In this document: piece after piece, positions 11,601-26,600 of the stretch | How the letters are laid out: the number at the start of each line of letters is the position of its first letter | How positions within the stretch are numbered: the stretch's first letter is position 1 | Notes under the pieces: generated by a model | Databases searched by the model: none | Seen by the model: only the letters and a program-made list of their open reading frames with translations | What the model was told of the DNA's origin: nothing | Position numbers and translations under genes: made by a program | NCBI GenBank assembly: GCA_028564705.1 | Contig: JAPXFQ010002130.1 | Span: forward strand, 870,501 to 934,500 | Reading direction: 5' to 3' | DNA from: Apricaphanius iberus | Taxonomy: Eukaryota; Chordata; Actinopteri; Cyprinodontiformes; Aphaniidae | Length of the DNA: 64,000 bases

Positions 11601-14600
11601 CAGATCGGTCTGAGAGATGTGCCGTGAGTCAATTGTCTTAACTTTTGAGAGGCTCTGTGTTGTCATGATGACTTTATGACTGCTTTTTCCTGGAGCTTTT
11701 GTTAAACTAAGCCTGCCCATGTCCTCATCCACTACCGTTGTTCTGGGTTGGTAATGGAAACATAACCTACCCATTCTTGGCCGTACCGTGTCGTCCCGTT
11801 CTAATGTAAAGCGACCAGAGTGGAAAAGGTGCATAAAGCTCTACATCTCTGAAAATTCATGATTTCCCTAAAGCAGGGGTGTCCAAAGTTTTTTTCTCAA
11901 AGGGCCAAAATGAAAATCTATCCGAAAGCCATGGGCCAAATATATAAAATTCACACAAAACAGACATACTAATTGTAAAGTGCTTTTATTTATTATACAG
12001 TTCTTTAACCTTCCTGTCTGTGTAAATAACAAAAAATATATCAAATAAGTCATCCTCCCAACATTTTTTAATATGTCTATTGTTTGTGTGCTACTGACAC
12101 TGCCGCTCCATGTTGATAATACTGTGGCTGCATAACCTAGCGTGTGGTGTTCCCCGAACTTCGAGGTAGTTTAATTCAGTCTAGTGCCGCAGCAAAGGCT
12201 GATGGAACATTATATAAATTAATAAAATATAAGTTTTTGTGATCGTGCAGTGTGCAAATGTAAATACATTCACAAATCTACTTTATATGCCCCTTTTAGT
12301 TGCTTGTATTTAAAATTTGAACCTAATTTGTGATATTTCAAATATAATGTAAGCCTCACAAGTAAGGACTGTATGAGCGATATATATTTATTGAGTCCAC
12401 TTATCAATAGTGATATCAGTAGTGGAGTAATTATCACCACGCACATTAAAATTATTGTTTGATTTGAGTGGATTTTAGGGCTGGGCGGTATACCGAAACT
12501 TTACCGATATCGAAATCTATTACTGTTACCGACATCCATTTGGTCGTGCCGGTAAATTCTGTATGTTAAAAAGATGAAATTAAATGATTTATTTAAGTTT
12601 AGCGGTGCTCATGCCCCTTTAAGAAATCAGCTTTGCCTTGAATCACGTGACTACGCACAGGCATGTGACAGAGCAGGGAAGCGCTGCTGTGACGCAGTCA
12701 CGCAGCTACTGTGTAGCTATATTTAGCAAAAGTTCAGACTCATCTACCGACTTTCTCAGAAAAATGCGACTAGCGACAAATAAAGTGACTTTTTATGGTG
12801 TTATTGGATACTTAGACTCTAACGTTGGGCATGTATATTTGTTACTGCAGCAACGGAGCTATTGCCTAACCATAGCATTTGCAGCTCAACAGCTCCGCCC
12901 GCACAGGTCCTGTTCTGGCGAAGTAGATATTAGAGTTGCTGCTGTTGTTTTTGATACAGCGCGTGAAGCCGCCATAGATTCCCTTCTGTGCTCCGTTGTA
13001 AAATATTTTCTGTCTAAAATAAACGACTGCACACTAAAATGATCGCTTTCACTAAGCCCCTATAACTTCCTCACCTCAGCTGGTCTGTGCGATCACTTCT
13101 GAGCTTAAACTGGACTCTAAGAAATACAGAAAGGAGTGGGAATCAAACCCTGAATTAAAAGGCTATTTGAAGCCGTTCAATAGCAGGAAGCCATTATATT
13201 GTGAAGAACATTTAGCAAATTTGGCCACTACTGGACATTTAATACTCATATCACCCAGCCCTAGTAGATTTTAATATAACATCTTGGGAATCCTCTGGTG
13301 GGCCAAATTAAATGGCTTAGGGCCAACTTTGCCCCGCAGATCCCACTTTAGGCACCCCTGCCCTAAAGTAATACAATATGAAACAGTATTATGCTATGGG
13401 GCAAAATTCCAACAGATTCCAATTAAAATACATTGGGTCCTCTAGGAATCCGTTTCCCCTGGTGAAATAAGAGATTAGATGACTGGGCACCATGGGGTTG
13501 GAGCGTGGGCCACTGACAACTGGTGATGTGGCTTGATGGGTAGAGTCGTCTCACAACCAGAAAGTTGTTGGTTCTGTTCCAGCTTCCGTCTCTGAAATGT
13601 CGTGTCAGCGAGGCGTTTAAAACCAATCTTTGAAGTGTTGTATGAATGTATGGGTAGAGGTGCTCACACTTCTATTCTTAAGTGGAAGTACAAATAAACT
13701 GGTAAAGTAGAACTACTGACTGAATTATGTTACTTAATAAAAACGTTATAGGTACAGGTTTCATTAAAGTAATGTAATTATGTAAAACAATTTTAAATTC
13801 AATGATACAAAATAATGCTCTTTTCATTTTTTCCCTCTTTTGCTCACAACCTACCCTAACAATATAATTCACCTGTTTTTCAGATTTGACAAAGAATTTT
13901 TCAACATCATAAGCTCAGGGTTTTAATTTGGCACATCATATTCGCTATAAGTAATTCTTGGAGCCGATTAAATTTCAGAGTTCTCTCAAATAAGGCCATG
14001 GATGAGTAATGACTTGCTTTTCCTGCCATGTTTCCCAGTCCAGTCTTCATCCATGTTGCTGCCAGAGCTTTTCTCTGCATCTCAACCCAAGCTCCCATTG
14101 GATGCCCTCTCTCCATGCAGTTAATTCTCCCTTCTTGCTTTTGTTACCATTTTTACATCATGACATTATTGGTAGCTACAAATAGAAGTAATGAGCAAAT
14201 TTTGAAAACGTAAGGAGTAGAAATTATAGATATGTGTGTTCAAATGTAGGGAGTAAAAGTAAAAAGGTGTCAAAAAAAATAATTACTTTAGTCAGATACG
14301 TGAAAAAGTTTCTTAGGTAGAGTAACAAAGTATTGGTAGTTCAATACTTCCTACCCCTGTGTGACCGAATCTGAGTGTGACTGGGTAAATATAGCTTTAG
14401 CATTTTGGACACCTACTCAATGCCACTGATATGTGTTGCCCTTCTTGATACCAAATGGTATTTAATATTGTGGTTAGCTTTATTACCGTGTAATTTTACT
14501 CCTGAACTTCTATCATCCATCGACACCAATGAAAAACAAACTTTTTTTAAACTTATACTAGCTAAGCTATTTAAGATAGTTAGCATTAAGCTAGTAGGCC

Positions 14601-17600
14601 ACAGGTTAGCAAATAGGAGATTCCTTGAAACAAGCTAACATCACCAGTTTTATTTTGATATTAGATTAATATTTCAAAGCCCCAAATTAGTTAAAAGGAG
14701 AAAGAAAGACACTATTCACCTCTTTTTAATGTTTTGGGTAATTTAGACATGAACATTTGTTAGTTCAATGGTATTAGAAAAAAACAACAACAATAAAAAC
14801 AATAGAAATGGAAGTAGCCCATAAATGGGACTAAGGCCACATCCAGCTCACAATATAGTCAGGTTATATCCTGCCCTACAGAATATTTCATATAATATTA
14901 TTGGGGCACCAGTATGACACCCTGATGATACTACATAGCCCATAATGCTTTATAACCACTAATCATCCCCTAGGACGCGCACGAGCTGTGCTAAAAAGAA
15001 TCAATCACCAGTTCCCTGCCAAAATAATCAGAACCCTTGAACTTTAACATTTTACCTTATGTACACGCACATTTTTTTGTTTCTCTTGATTGAAACAAAC
15101 CAAAATGTACCGAACTGTGATTTTAAAACCTTAGTATTTACAGAAGGCTCAGTGTTAGCTCACCTTTTTGTCAGATTAGGATAGATTCTTTTTCTCTCCA
15201 TGTGTTCTGGCAACATGTTTCTAGTGCATCATAAGAGTCTCAATTCTTCCATTCTTCACATTTGGCTAGACAAGTAGGTGTTGTATCCTTTTGCAAAATT
15301 ATTTATATGGTAGGAATGAGCGATTATGACCATTCAGATCAAAATGAAGATGTATGCATTTTGGACCTAATTATCTGTCTATCCTAAAAATTTTAAATAT
15401 GTTAATTTTTTTCTGTTCTATATTTGTTTTGTGCTTAAAAAGAAATGTAAGAAGAGCTTGATTTCAACTTTCTTGCTTTCACATACTATCTTTATGATCT
15501 ATGTCCTCTTTTTCCCTTGTATTAAGAAACTCAGTGATTTTTTTTTTCTTTTCCCACCAGTGGAAGATTTTTCCAGATTTTCTCTGTCTCCTTCAGTTTC
15601 TCTAAGCTAGGAGGATTGTCAAGGGGAAAAAAAGGACCTCAGGGTATCAAATACCACTTATTCAAACAGGCAGTCAGACATAGCGGCAGCTCTTACCGAC
15701 TCCTTTGACCTCACAGCTTCAAGTAAAAACAAACGGCAATAACCCTGCAGCTGGTAGCAATTGAGTTGTGATCATTTTAATTAATTGAACAATTTCCTTG
15801 GAATTTATGGAGGGAGGTAGACCCCCATCACCAGCAAATCCCCTTGTTCGAGATGGGTTCAACAAATGACCGTAGAGAGACCAGATTAGATCAGGTCTAC
15901 AAGGGATCAAGCTTTTTCGCTTTTCATCTGAAATAAGAACTTTATTGAAAATGAGAATTAAAAAACAAAATAGGAGCTTTTATAACAACCTACTCTGACA
16001 TTAAGCCCCAGTTTTCATTCAAGACAACAACAGCCTTTCAAACTTGGAGAAAGTAACTTGAGTTACGCCAGTGAGTTAAAATACAGCGCCTCCTGTGTGT
16101 AAGATATCTGACAAGTTTAATATGGCGTCTCAACAATGAACGCAGCACTGGTTTTCATTACCGGCGCCACGGCTGTGAGAGGGAGTCATCAGATTGCGCT
16201 TGAAAACTCTGTTCTTTTTCCAATAGGAAATGCCACACAGACACACACACACAGCCCAGACACACCACGAGTGCGGAGTGAGACAGTTTAAAGTGAAAAA
16301 AAACCCAAAACGCTACTTTCCGTTTGAAAAGCTTGCTCTATTAAAATTATTTGCTGCTTAGTGGACATGGTTTTACAGAAAACACATGTCAACAACAACA
16401 GCGTTTGGGAAAGGCTCTCACGATTTCATATAGCTTGACAGTTTGTGGGATCTGCTTGAGGGCCCAAAGCGCTGGTGGATTCTGGCAGGTATGAGCTGTT
16501 GTGTGAACCTGATCATGCCTGTATAACAAATGAGAATATGGGACGTACACCTTGTAAAACTACTAAAGTAAGAAGATCTCATCTGAACATCTACTTCAGC
16601 TCAAATAATTCATAGCCTTTGCCTATGTTGCTCTAATTTCCCTCTGGTATGAACTGGAAAGACTACTTGCATCTCATGAGGCAAACCTCCTTCTCCTCCT
16701 CCTCTTAATGACCAGTCAGGAGAACATGAGAACTGAGATACACTAAGGGTTGTGGTGCGTGGCAACCCCTCTATGATTCTCCCAACAAAAGGTCTTTTAT
16801 TGCAAGGAATGATCCAAAGTGTGGGACTACGGCTGCAGAACTCAGAATACGGAGTTAAGACATTTCAGAGCAAGGTGATATGTCAACGTATACCAGTGTT
16901 TCGAGAAAGTGATTAAATACCTTAAACCTTTTCCTTTGTACTTTTTCTATGGTTAAAGGAGCCACTAGAGTAAGTGGCCTTCGAGCTTCAGTTTTTTACC
17001 TTCCATTTAGCCATTTTGATGTGACATTGCTAATAAATGTCAATAGTTGAAAGGAGAAGCTTGTGGAACCTGATTGACGCACCACTGCACTTTGATTTCT
17101 ATCTGCAGGCCAGCTAGACATTTTTGATTGTCTTACCATTTGTGGCCCGCAGGCTTGAATTTAATCCAGACGAATAAGATCATGTCAAATGTTTTTGTTT
17201 GGGATGTAAATATGGTGAAACCACAAGATTTTTTAAGGATTGGCATACTGGGAGGATCTCATAGCAACCGATGCTTAAACGGTGATAAAATATAACTATC
17301 ATTCATTCATAAGAATATCTGCTTTACCTGGAGATCAAAGAATGTTTGACTCATACTTTCATACACCCATTTAAACCCTGCCTACTTTCTTTTGGTGCTT
17401 CTAGACAACCCACATCATTCCTCTGTACTCCCGTCATTGCATATTAAACTTGGGCTGATATGAGATTTTCTTATATTTATACATACATGAATGCATTACA
17501 ATAACATTTTAATTGAATTGTATTATTTTAAACAAAAATGGAACTGATGTTCCTATTGCTAAGCAAAATAAATAGATAATCATAACAAACTGGTAGGCTG

Positions 17601-20600
17601 CTAATAGCTTGCTAAGTGTAGCTTTAAAACAGGTACCTTAATGAGAGTGATGTGTACCACCCCCTTTCTTGTCATTTATTGAGTTGGTAAAAATATGTAT
17701 GCATTTCTCTTGGAGAACATGTGAGTAGTTGGTTTGGAAAATTCAGGTGTAACATATACAAAAGATAAACACGAAAATAGTGAAACTTTGCTGTAATTTT
17801 GACTTCTAATTGACCCCTTGCCTTAACGTTTGTCACAAGCTGTATTGCTGTTATCAAATTATTTATTAATAGCCTATGTGCTGTTGTGAACCAGAAGAGA
17901 ACTTGCATAGGTGGGCTATTGATGGCTTCTCACTGTATAGAAAGGGTTTCGGACAGCGAGGCTTGAAGGCGGTGTTTAGAGTCCTCAGCTATATACTAGC
18001 CCATGGGTCAAGACACCAAGAGGGATGGAGTTGCTCATTATAAAGGAATAGTGATGAGAGATTAGATTTCTCATAATTTGTCAATTGGACTGTGTTGGTT
18101 GGAGCCAAAACTGCAGTTGATTAGTGAATTCAACTAATCAGCCAACTCTCAACTAATGCATCGTTGGGGAAAAAAATATTCCCTTTTTAATACCTAAAAA
18201 AATTGGGTAAGAAAGAAATACTACATAATTCACAGCGACTTTTTTCATAGTAATATGTGAACAAATAATGAACCTTGGTGCAAATGGTGCTTACTGTACA
18301 TTCAGTAATTTGTACGTACACATTCACCGGGCTCCTCTGATCACCATCAGCAGGCAAGGCAGGTGAGATGTCTTGTCCCTTCACAAGGACAAAAGAGATC
18401 GGGACAGATGGTGCTGGGGTTTGAACCGGCAACCCTCCAGTTACAGGACAAACTCCTGCCTCCTGAGCCAGGGTCTCCCCCCAAAAGGTAAAGTTTAGCA
18501 GTTGGCTAATTAGCTAGTTGATCAGGGGGGATGTTCATCAATAGACAATCCGCACCTTGTAAGGACTGTTTCTACCTGCAGTGGTCCTCTCAGTGAGGAG
18601 AATCACCTTGCACCTAAGGTACACCTGAAGTCTGAATTTAATACTGACATGACGACCAGCTTGGCGTTATTTAAGGCTGCTTTCTCTCTTAAATTCCTGA
18701 CACCTGATACACCTCAAATGATCTGCGAATGTTAGTAAATGCCATCATGTTTTAACGTGAACCGAAGCAGTAAAATAATTCTAAACTGTGGTAAGTGGAC
18801 TGAGGCTGAAAACGGAGCCTGTAGTCTGGTGCATCAGAGGGACTCTCTCCCTCCCGTCCACTCTGTTCTGCAGTGTCCCCACACACAAAGAGGGCACTGT
18901 ACAGCTCTGTTTATAACTAAGCAGTCCCTGCACTGCAATTTAGGAGGCGTGCAGCTCAGGAAATTGCTGGCCTCTGCCGAGGCATGCTTTCACTGAGGGA
19001 ATGGTATTCATCAGCCAAGTAATTGGCGGGTAACTTTTTTTAAATACCTTGTTGGTAATTACCTTATAAACAAAATAACACATCGCTAAACCTGAGGGTC
19101 TTTTGATGGGATGAGACATTAGTCTTATTGAACAATTAGGCGTCTGTTATAATATATGCATGCAGCATTTGCTTAAAGAAGGGAAGTGAGAGAGTTTCAC
19201 ATTGGGTGGTAGGCTTTCGTGAGAGGTCTGACGTTTTTTCATACCATGGTGGAATTTACAGACTTGGCTGTTTGCATATTTGGGAACATGAGACTGTTTT
19301 GCACCACTAGTCAGATACAAAGTATTCCTGTAATTTATTGGTGCAATGGTGTCTGTATTTTCAGAGCAAACAACAGGATCACCGGGATCTCAGAGGAGCA
19401 GCTCGGACCTTTGGCCTCTCTTGAAAGGCTTGACCTCGGCAACAACAAAATAGTGGGAATAAAGTTCAGCTCCTTCTCTGCTCTGCCTCTCAAGAACTTG
19501 TGAGTTTTACCCTTTTATGTGGCCTGAACTTTTTTTCTTTTTGTCATGTTCCCATCTCAATATGTAATGTACTTCATTAGAATTTTATTTGACTTAAGAT
19601 CAAATATCTGCACAAAACAGTAGAAGCATAACTGAGAGGAATTGATCCATGGTTTGAGGGTTTTGTAAGATATTATATTCTTTCAATTTGCACCGCTTTA
19701 TGTTGGTATGTCACATAACATCTCAATAAATACACTAAAATTGTTGATGTAACATGACTTTTAAAGAACGTTGCATATTGTGAAATAAACTATTCATTTC
19801 AGCAAGTTTCCTCTAAAATCCTTTAGGTTCCTCTACAACAATCGTATCTCGTCACTGGAGTTGGGCTGGTCCACCAACCTGGTCAGCACTCTGCAAGTTC
19901 TTGACCTCAGCCACAACCGGATCTCTAATATCCCGGCCAAGTTCTTCCAGTTGCCCAACCTGCAGCATCTGTAAGCTCACCGTTCCTGTGGAAGTTGTGT
20001 GTTTTAACCTTTCCATGTTTTATCATTGGATCTGTGGTGCCCCTCTTGATAGAGAGTGCTGTGTTTGTTGCAGGGACTTGAGCAGAAACCAAATTCGCCG
20101 GGTGGATGGCTTGACTTTCCAAGATCTGCCCACCCTCCGCTCGTTGCATCTGCACAGGAACCGCCTCACCAGGCTGATGGACGGAGCCTTCTTCGGCCTT
20201 AGCAACATGGAAGTCCTGTGAGTTCATCTCAGGATCAATGTGCGCTGAGCTGATTTCCTTCAAACATGACCAGATGTTGTATGAACTCATACCTTGGTTG
20301 TATTGGCTGCAGGCAGCTAGGCTTTAACAACCTGACGGAGGTGAGCAAAGGCTGGCTCTACGGCCTCGGGGCTTTGGAGCAGCTCCACCTCGAACACAAC
20401 ACCATCAGCAGGATAAAGCCTGAAACCTGGAAGTGTTGCCAGAAACTCAACAAGCTGTGAGTCCACATCTTTCCCTCTCTCTGGACGACTTTGGCTCTCC
20501 AACCTCTCTCACTTTCCATTCAACGTCTGAACTCCTTGCACTTCCTACGTGCTGCTCCACCTTCCCTTCTCTCCCTCCCTTACACTTCACTTCCTCCCGT

Positions 20601-23600
20601 CGCCAACCAGACAAAGCAGAGTCTCTGTTGTTCTCCGAATCAGCACCAGTATTAAAGCTCTGCCAAACTACTACCCATCCCTTTTTTTTCCCCCTGGTAT
20701 GTCTCATGAGAAATGAGATTTTCCATTCAAACTGTCTTTAATAATTTCACAAACCTTACACGTTTGCTCCTGGTAAAGTGTGGAATAAAAAACGGAATCC
20801 AGGCTTAATCAGGTTTAAAAAAATTCAGCTTTCAAATTTTTACTCCTTTATTTAGTTATTTTTTTCTTCTGGCTGTCCTTACCAGCTGGCTGAAACCCTT
20901 AATGCTAACTGTTTGTACACAGAACCATGAATGTGCTGTGGAAAAACCTATGTTGCTGCCACCATCCCTTTCTGTACTGAGTGTCAGGTAGTGGCCTTTA
21001 CATAATGTGCTTGAAAATGTTCTTGCTATGAAACGGCTTCAAACAGCTTTGTTATTCAGTGTTTGATTCCCACTCCTTTCTGTATTTCTAAGAGTCCAGT
21101 TTAGACTCAGAAGGCACCGCTCAGACAGGAAGTGAAGTGATTTTAGTGTGCAGTCGTTTATTTTAGAAATAATATATTTTGCATTTACATCGGAGCACAG
21201 GTAAGATCAGGCAGCCGCGGCTTCAAGTGGTGTAACAAGTGGGCGGGCGGAGCTGTTGGGCTAGAAACGCTCTGGTTCGACTGCAGCTCTGTTGTTGCAG
21301 TAACAATAAAATGTGCTCCACGTTGGTCTCAAATTATCCAATAACACCATAAAAAGTCACTATATTTGTCACTAATTGCATTTCTTTGAAAAACAGTCGC
21401 TAGATGAGTCTAAACACTCGTTAAATATAGCGATACAGTTGCTGCTTTAGCAGCGCTGTTTCCTTCAGGATGAGATGTCACATGACCGTACTTAGTCACG
21501 TGACTCAAGGCAACGCTTGTTTCTTAAAGGGGCATGGACAAGGACATGGGCAAAATGACGTTGGTAACAGTCATACATTTCGGTATCTGTAAATTTTCGG
21601 TATACCGCCCAGCCCTACACAGTATCTATCACATCCTCCTAAGTAACGTCGATTTCAGTATTTTCGGGTTTTTTCCTTAAAACGAACGGACTAAAAGAAG
21701 GTAACAGACTGGAGTTCCTGAACAGCCAATGGTTTGCTTCCACTGCTATTTTGGCAATGTGTGTTTGGGAATAAGCTCTAAGTCTTTAAGGTTGTAGGGC
21801 CTCCTTTCTATTGCCCTAGTCTGCAGTCCACAGATTCTCCATCAGATTCAGCTCAAGACTTTGGCTGGGCCTCTCTTAGCTCTCAATATAGCTTTCTGTA
21901 AGAAAAAAAAACATGTTAGAAAAATCCATACCTAGCTTGGCCTAGCGTAAATAATCTTTATTGTGTTTGTATAGAAATTACGAAGTCTGTACACTAGCCT
22001 TTTGGTCAGTGAAACTAGTTCGTTGTTGTCTTAGTAACCAGATAGTTGGCAGATGCTGAGTTGGGCGGTTATGTTCGAAACCCTATTGAAACCAAGTCAT
22101 CCCCATGTGACAGACAACACTGACAAGCTTTTAGCTTGTTAGCAAAGTCACCTGGCTCCCATTTTTCGGGCATGGCTGGATAACTTTGCCCAAATTAAGA
22201 ACATTTAAGTTATATTTTATGTAAAGAAGCACCACATGTAAGTAGTAAGTTATCAATAATTTGGATCCACAAGGTTGGACAGTTGCTATTTAGGAAGGTA
22301 GTCTGACTAATTCACCAGCTAACAGCAGCTTGTTATTAGAGCAGAACACAGAAAACGTTTGCAAATGTTAAATTGAAAGGTACAACTGTATGTTAAGGTT
22401 TAAACAGGTTCCATGATGAAAATGTTCCTCTCGTTTATTTATGTGGACAGTTCTTGTGAAAATTCTGATGCACTAGCTCAACCTAAAACCTGACCTATAA
22501 CCCCAGATATATAACAACAATGGCGGTTTACATTTTTGTGGTGGTGGTGCTCACCATTGTTCTTTTCTTGCTGTGTTTAACGCTAACCTTGTGCTGAGGC
22601 ATGTCCTATACACCATGTTTTGTGCCACCTAGAGGTCTGGAGGAACAAAAAAAGGGTTTTGGGCCTTTCTCTGTGTTTTCAAGTGGATGAAAACATTTCT
22701 GGAAACGGTCCAGTGTGGAAAAGTGATAATCTAACTGATAATCTCATCATTTATATTTTCTAGATAAATATAGCCATATGTTTAAAGTTTGGTGTTTTTA
22801 CTCTGTGTTATTATGTCATCACTATCTCAAACTCGTCCATGCCTTGTACCTGGGAGCAGATACCTTGTTGTAGCCTTTTACATCAGCGACCAACTTAGTG
22901 TTTGCAATGTCTAGACTTCTTTTGGGCTCATTCCCCGGAAGTTTTGCTCTTATCTCATTGACAACTGAGTAAACTGCCTGTGAGTTCTGAATATGTTTGG
23001 CCGTCGGATTAGTTGTACATCAGAGTTTACTTTGGATACAAAAATTAAAGGTATCCTCTTTAAAATTTAATTCCCCCATTTCTAGTAACTTAATCCAAAT
23101 CAGTGCTCTTATTGGCAATCTTCAACATATATTTGTGGTATTTTGTGTGATAGAACAACAGTGAACAGTGTGAAGTGGAAGGGAAGGACACATGCTGTTA
23201 AAAAAAAAAAGAAATCTGATATCCTAAGCAAACTCTAGTGTAAACATTTTTCTCTGGAAATCACAGTTTTTAAAAAGAAATAACTTAGAACAAAATCATT
23301 TTACTTCATGTGAAAAAACAACTTGTTCTTACCTCACATTGATTACAGTGACAGTATTTATACGAACACACCTGTTGGCTCTTTAAAAACGCTGAAAGTT
23401 GTTTATCATGGAGCTTTGAAATCATCACAGGATGTAAACCAGTCCTTGGACTCTGTAGTAAGCTGGTCATCACACGCTGCCTAACAAACTCCTGAACTTT
23501 CATATACAAATCAATAGCTGGCTCGGTCTCACTGTATCTAGCTTCCTATGTGAAACTCAAACAGAACAACCACTGCAGCTCCTTAACAAAACAAAAAAAT

Positions 23601-26600
23601 TCTACATTCAACGTTATAAGAGAGTGTGCAGATGTTTGCATCTTAATGTAGTGTGCCTACATAAAAAAGGGTGAAAAACGAAACGTATAAAAAAGTAGAC
23701 ACATTCCCAATTTGAAACACGGTGGTGGCGGTATCATGCTGTGGAGAAGTCGGTCACAGTTGATGGGAAGATGAACAGAGTTAAATACAGGACATTCTGG
23801 AATGGTTTAGATGAAAGCAAAAGTCCAGAGTGAACTCTATTTGAGAATATGTGGCAAAAGAAGGCGCTCATTATCCAATCTGAGATGGAGATACTTATGG
23901 AAAGAAAAATTGGTAAATATTTCAGTCTCTAGATGTGTTACTGTCTCAGGGGGCTAAATATAATGGTATGCCACACTATATTGTTGTATTTTAGTCACTG
24001 GTTTATATACGGTTGCATGGATGTATGGGTGTGTGCTGTGCTAACCTTACTTTCTTTTTTCATTATTTTCTGTCCTTTTAGGAACTTGTCCTCGAATCAT
24101 CTGTCCCGGCTGGAGGAGTCCAGCTTCGATGGCCTCAGCCTGCTGGAGGAGCTCCACATCGGAAACAACCGCGTGAGCTTCGTCGCAGGCGGAGCTTTTC
24201 GTGGCCTCTCAAACCTGCAGATGCTGTAAGTTGCGCTCAAGTTCCGAACGCGCATTCTAGATGTCACCATGGCACTCCCAAGCTTTTTTGGCACAGTCCA
24301 ACAGTCGAGTGGAAACATTGTGTCTGACTGACTTTGGCGACGTCACGTAGATTGTGCTTCCGCACACATAAAAAAAAACAAAAAACTCAGACAGGCACAA
24401 CCTTAACCCCCCACCACCACAACCATCCTTTCCTCCATCCAAACTGCTCTCCCACACCGCATCCACCCATCCCCCTCTTTCCCACAGAAAGGCTCAGTAA
24501 CATTTCCCGTGGTTGAGGATAACTCGATCCAAATGTGAGCTGTGTTGCTGAGGTCACCGTAGGGCAGGTGTGCATTTAGGTGGACACGGATTCCTTCAGG
24601 GCTTTAATCCCACCCACCCACCCACGCACACAGACATGAAAGCACACACTCACACCGTTCCTCAGTTCCAACCAGCCATAGCCAAGCATGCTGAGGAGGA
24701 AAATAACGGTTTGAAGGCAATAAAGCAGCCATAGGATCAAAGGAAGCGATTTCCCTGGGAAATTCTAGGCTTTTAGTGATCTTGATGTTTTTTCTGTTGC
24801 TGCAGATAGTAGAAAAAGTAACTGTTTGAGTTTTCCCTGCTAAAAGCATTTTCAAAAGAGACATCTACGGCTGGTTAGATTATGTGGCCACAGTAGTAGT
24901 AATTACAAAATCCAGTGTGCTGAGTATGTTTAATTGGGTAAAACATATTATTTCCCGCAGATAAACATAAATGTTAAGTTACTGTGCCAGATGTGCTGGC
25001 TAAATTTCAGCTAAAAAGCTAAATATAGTTTATTAACAGTCTGTCATTGAAACAAAACAATATTTCCACATCTTTTGTTTAGTTTACCCATAAAGTGTGG
25101 GAAGTTGGAGTGGGAGCAAGGATCAAATTATGTAATTAAGCAATTAAGTGAGTTTTGTTTTGTCGTTCATTTCGGACATATGGTTAATTTATTATTTGGC
25201 ATTAAAATACTTGAGTTGTCTGACATAAAACACAAATTTTTGCTCACAAATAGTTGGTGTGAGGTATGTGTTCCTTGTATGATATTGAGTAAAAATACCA
25301 TGGTTATTCATTATTAATGTCATTTCAACTGTGTTCAACTGTGTTTTTCAATTGATCTGTGATTCATTTGATCGTAAAAATTTGATTGAAATTGCCTACA
25401 AATCAGAAGTCATATATATGACGCCATTTGGCTAACAGGAGCTAGCACTAGCTTTAGCACGTAAAACAATCACCTAGAGCTTGTAGAGCTTTTCCTCCAT
25501 GCTGGCTCTCACTCCACTAACTGTTTTACCCCCCGCCATAGCTGCTACTTTCCACATGGTTAGATTTATAGTGGTTTTCTCCGTGTTTAATGCTCCTTTC
25601 TTCGGCCTGGAAGCTGCGACCGTCGCTCCTTTCTGCAGTTGTAGTCCGGTAAACGTTTTCACATAAAACCTAAAGTAATTTTTACCACCGGTTGAAAATC
25701 AGCAGTTTCTCTGCATCAAAATTGTTTTTTAAAATTCACGGACATCATATGTTCGATCCACGGGCATTTCAGACTGGACCAGAAAATAACTTTTATCGCT
25801 CCATTGACTCTAATTCATTTATTTTGGGCAGTAGGGGACCCATGGACCATAAGTAGAAGAGCGTGACTTAGGCTCCCCATAGACAATAGACGGATTGATC
25901 TGAACAACTTTAAACCGCACAAGAAATCTATAAATCCACAATCTACTGAGACCCACTATGCGGTCATGGAAAAGGTGGTGTCTTATGTTTTAGGACTGAA
26001 AAACCATAACGACTTCAGTTTTCAATTAATATTAATAACTGTAGTTAATATTCTGTGACTTAAACAAAAGCTGGGGTTTGTAACTTAACATTTGGCAAAG
26101 CCAAGGAGGTATTTGGTCAATCACTCTCAAATACTAAATCACACTATAAATGTACAGATGCTGGCATTAGCTTTGTCTCATTCTGTCCAACCCTAATGGT
26201 TTAATACAGCTAGTGTTTTTGGCAGTATTGTCTATTAACCTTATGTTTTAAGAAAAATTGTACTGTAAAGTTTAAAGGACTAAAAATGCTACAACTGAAA
26301 CTAGGAAATTATGATCTTATAGGTATACGAAACCCCTACCAAACAACCGTTAGCTTCTATTAGCCATTCAAGCTAACTTTACTTCATGCAGAGATTTTCA
26401 CATTAGGTTTGCTTTTTCTCTCGCCAACAATTGTAATAACAGCATCTATAAAAGTCAGTAGTTAAGAAATTAACTTTATGGATAGGCTGTGTTTTTATTT
26501 GCAGTTTATAGTTTTTGCAATTATTGGTCCAGTTTATAGTTTAAAAGCTCTGCCTAAAGGTGTCCTGGGAAATATACTTAGTTGATGTGTTCGGGGTTTC

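Larger units (their letters stand above)
9909..19364 (+). other. lrig3: lrig3 intron 3
   Basis: 9.5 kb, the largest intron, holding the transposon cluster at 10.75-13.37 kb and SINE pieces near 13.5 and 18.4 kb. From about 14.4 to 18.2 kb it is AT-rich with nothing I recognise. Confidence 0.8.
20457..24081 (+). other. lrig3: lrig3 intron 7
   Basis: 3.6 kb, with a pyrimidine-rich start (20461-20700), a hAT-type copy and scattered Tc1-like fragments. Confidence 0.7.

Noticed and set aside
12638..13042. 134-codon open frame inside the nested hAT-type element
   Set aside because: No hAT transposase motifs, and the second copy of the element does not keep the frame.
18372..18482. Possible tRNA gene (A and B boxes)
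   Set aside because: The cloverleaf arms do not form and the sequence continues into a SINE body. The same applies at 55176, 53766 and 60313.
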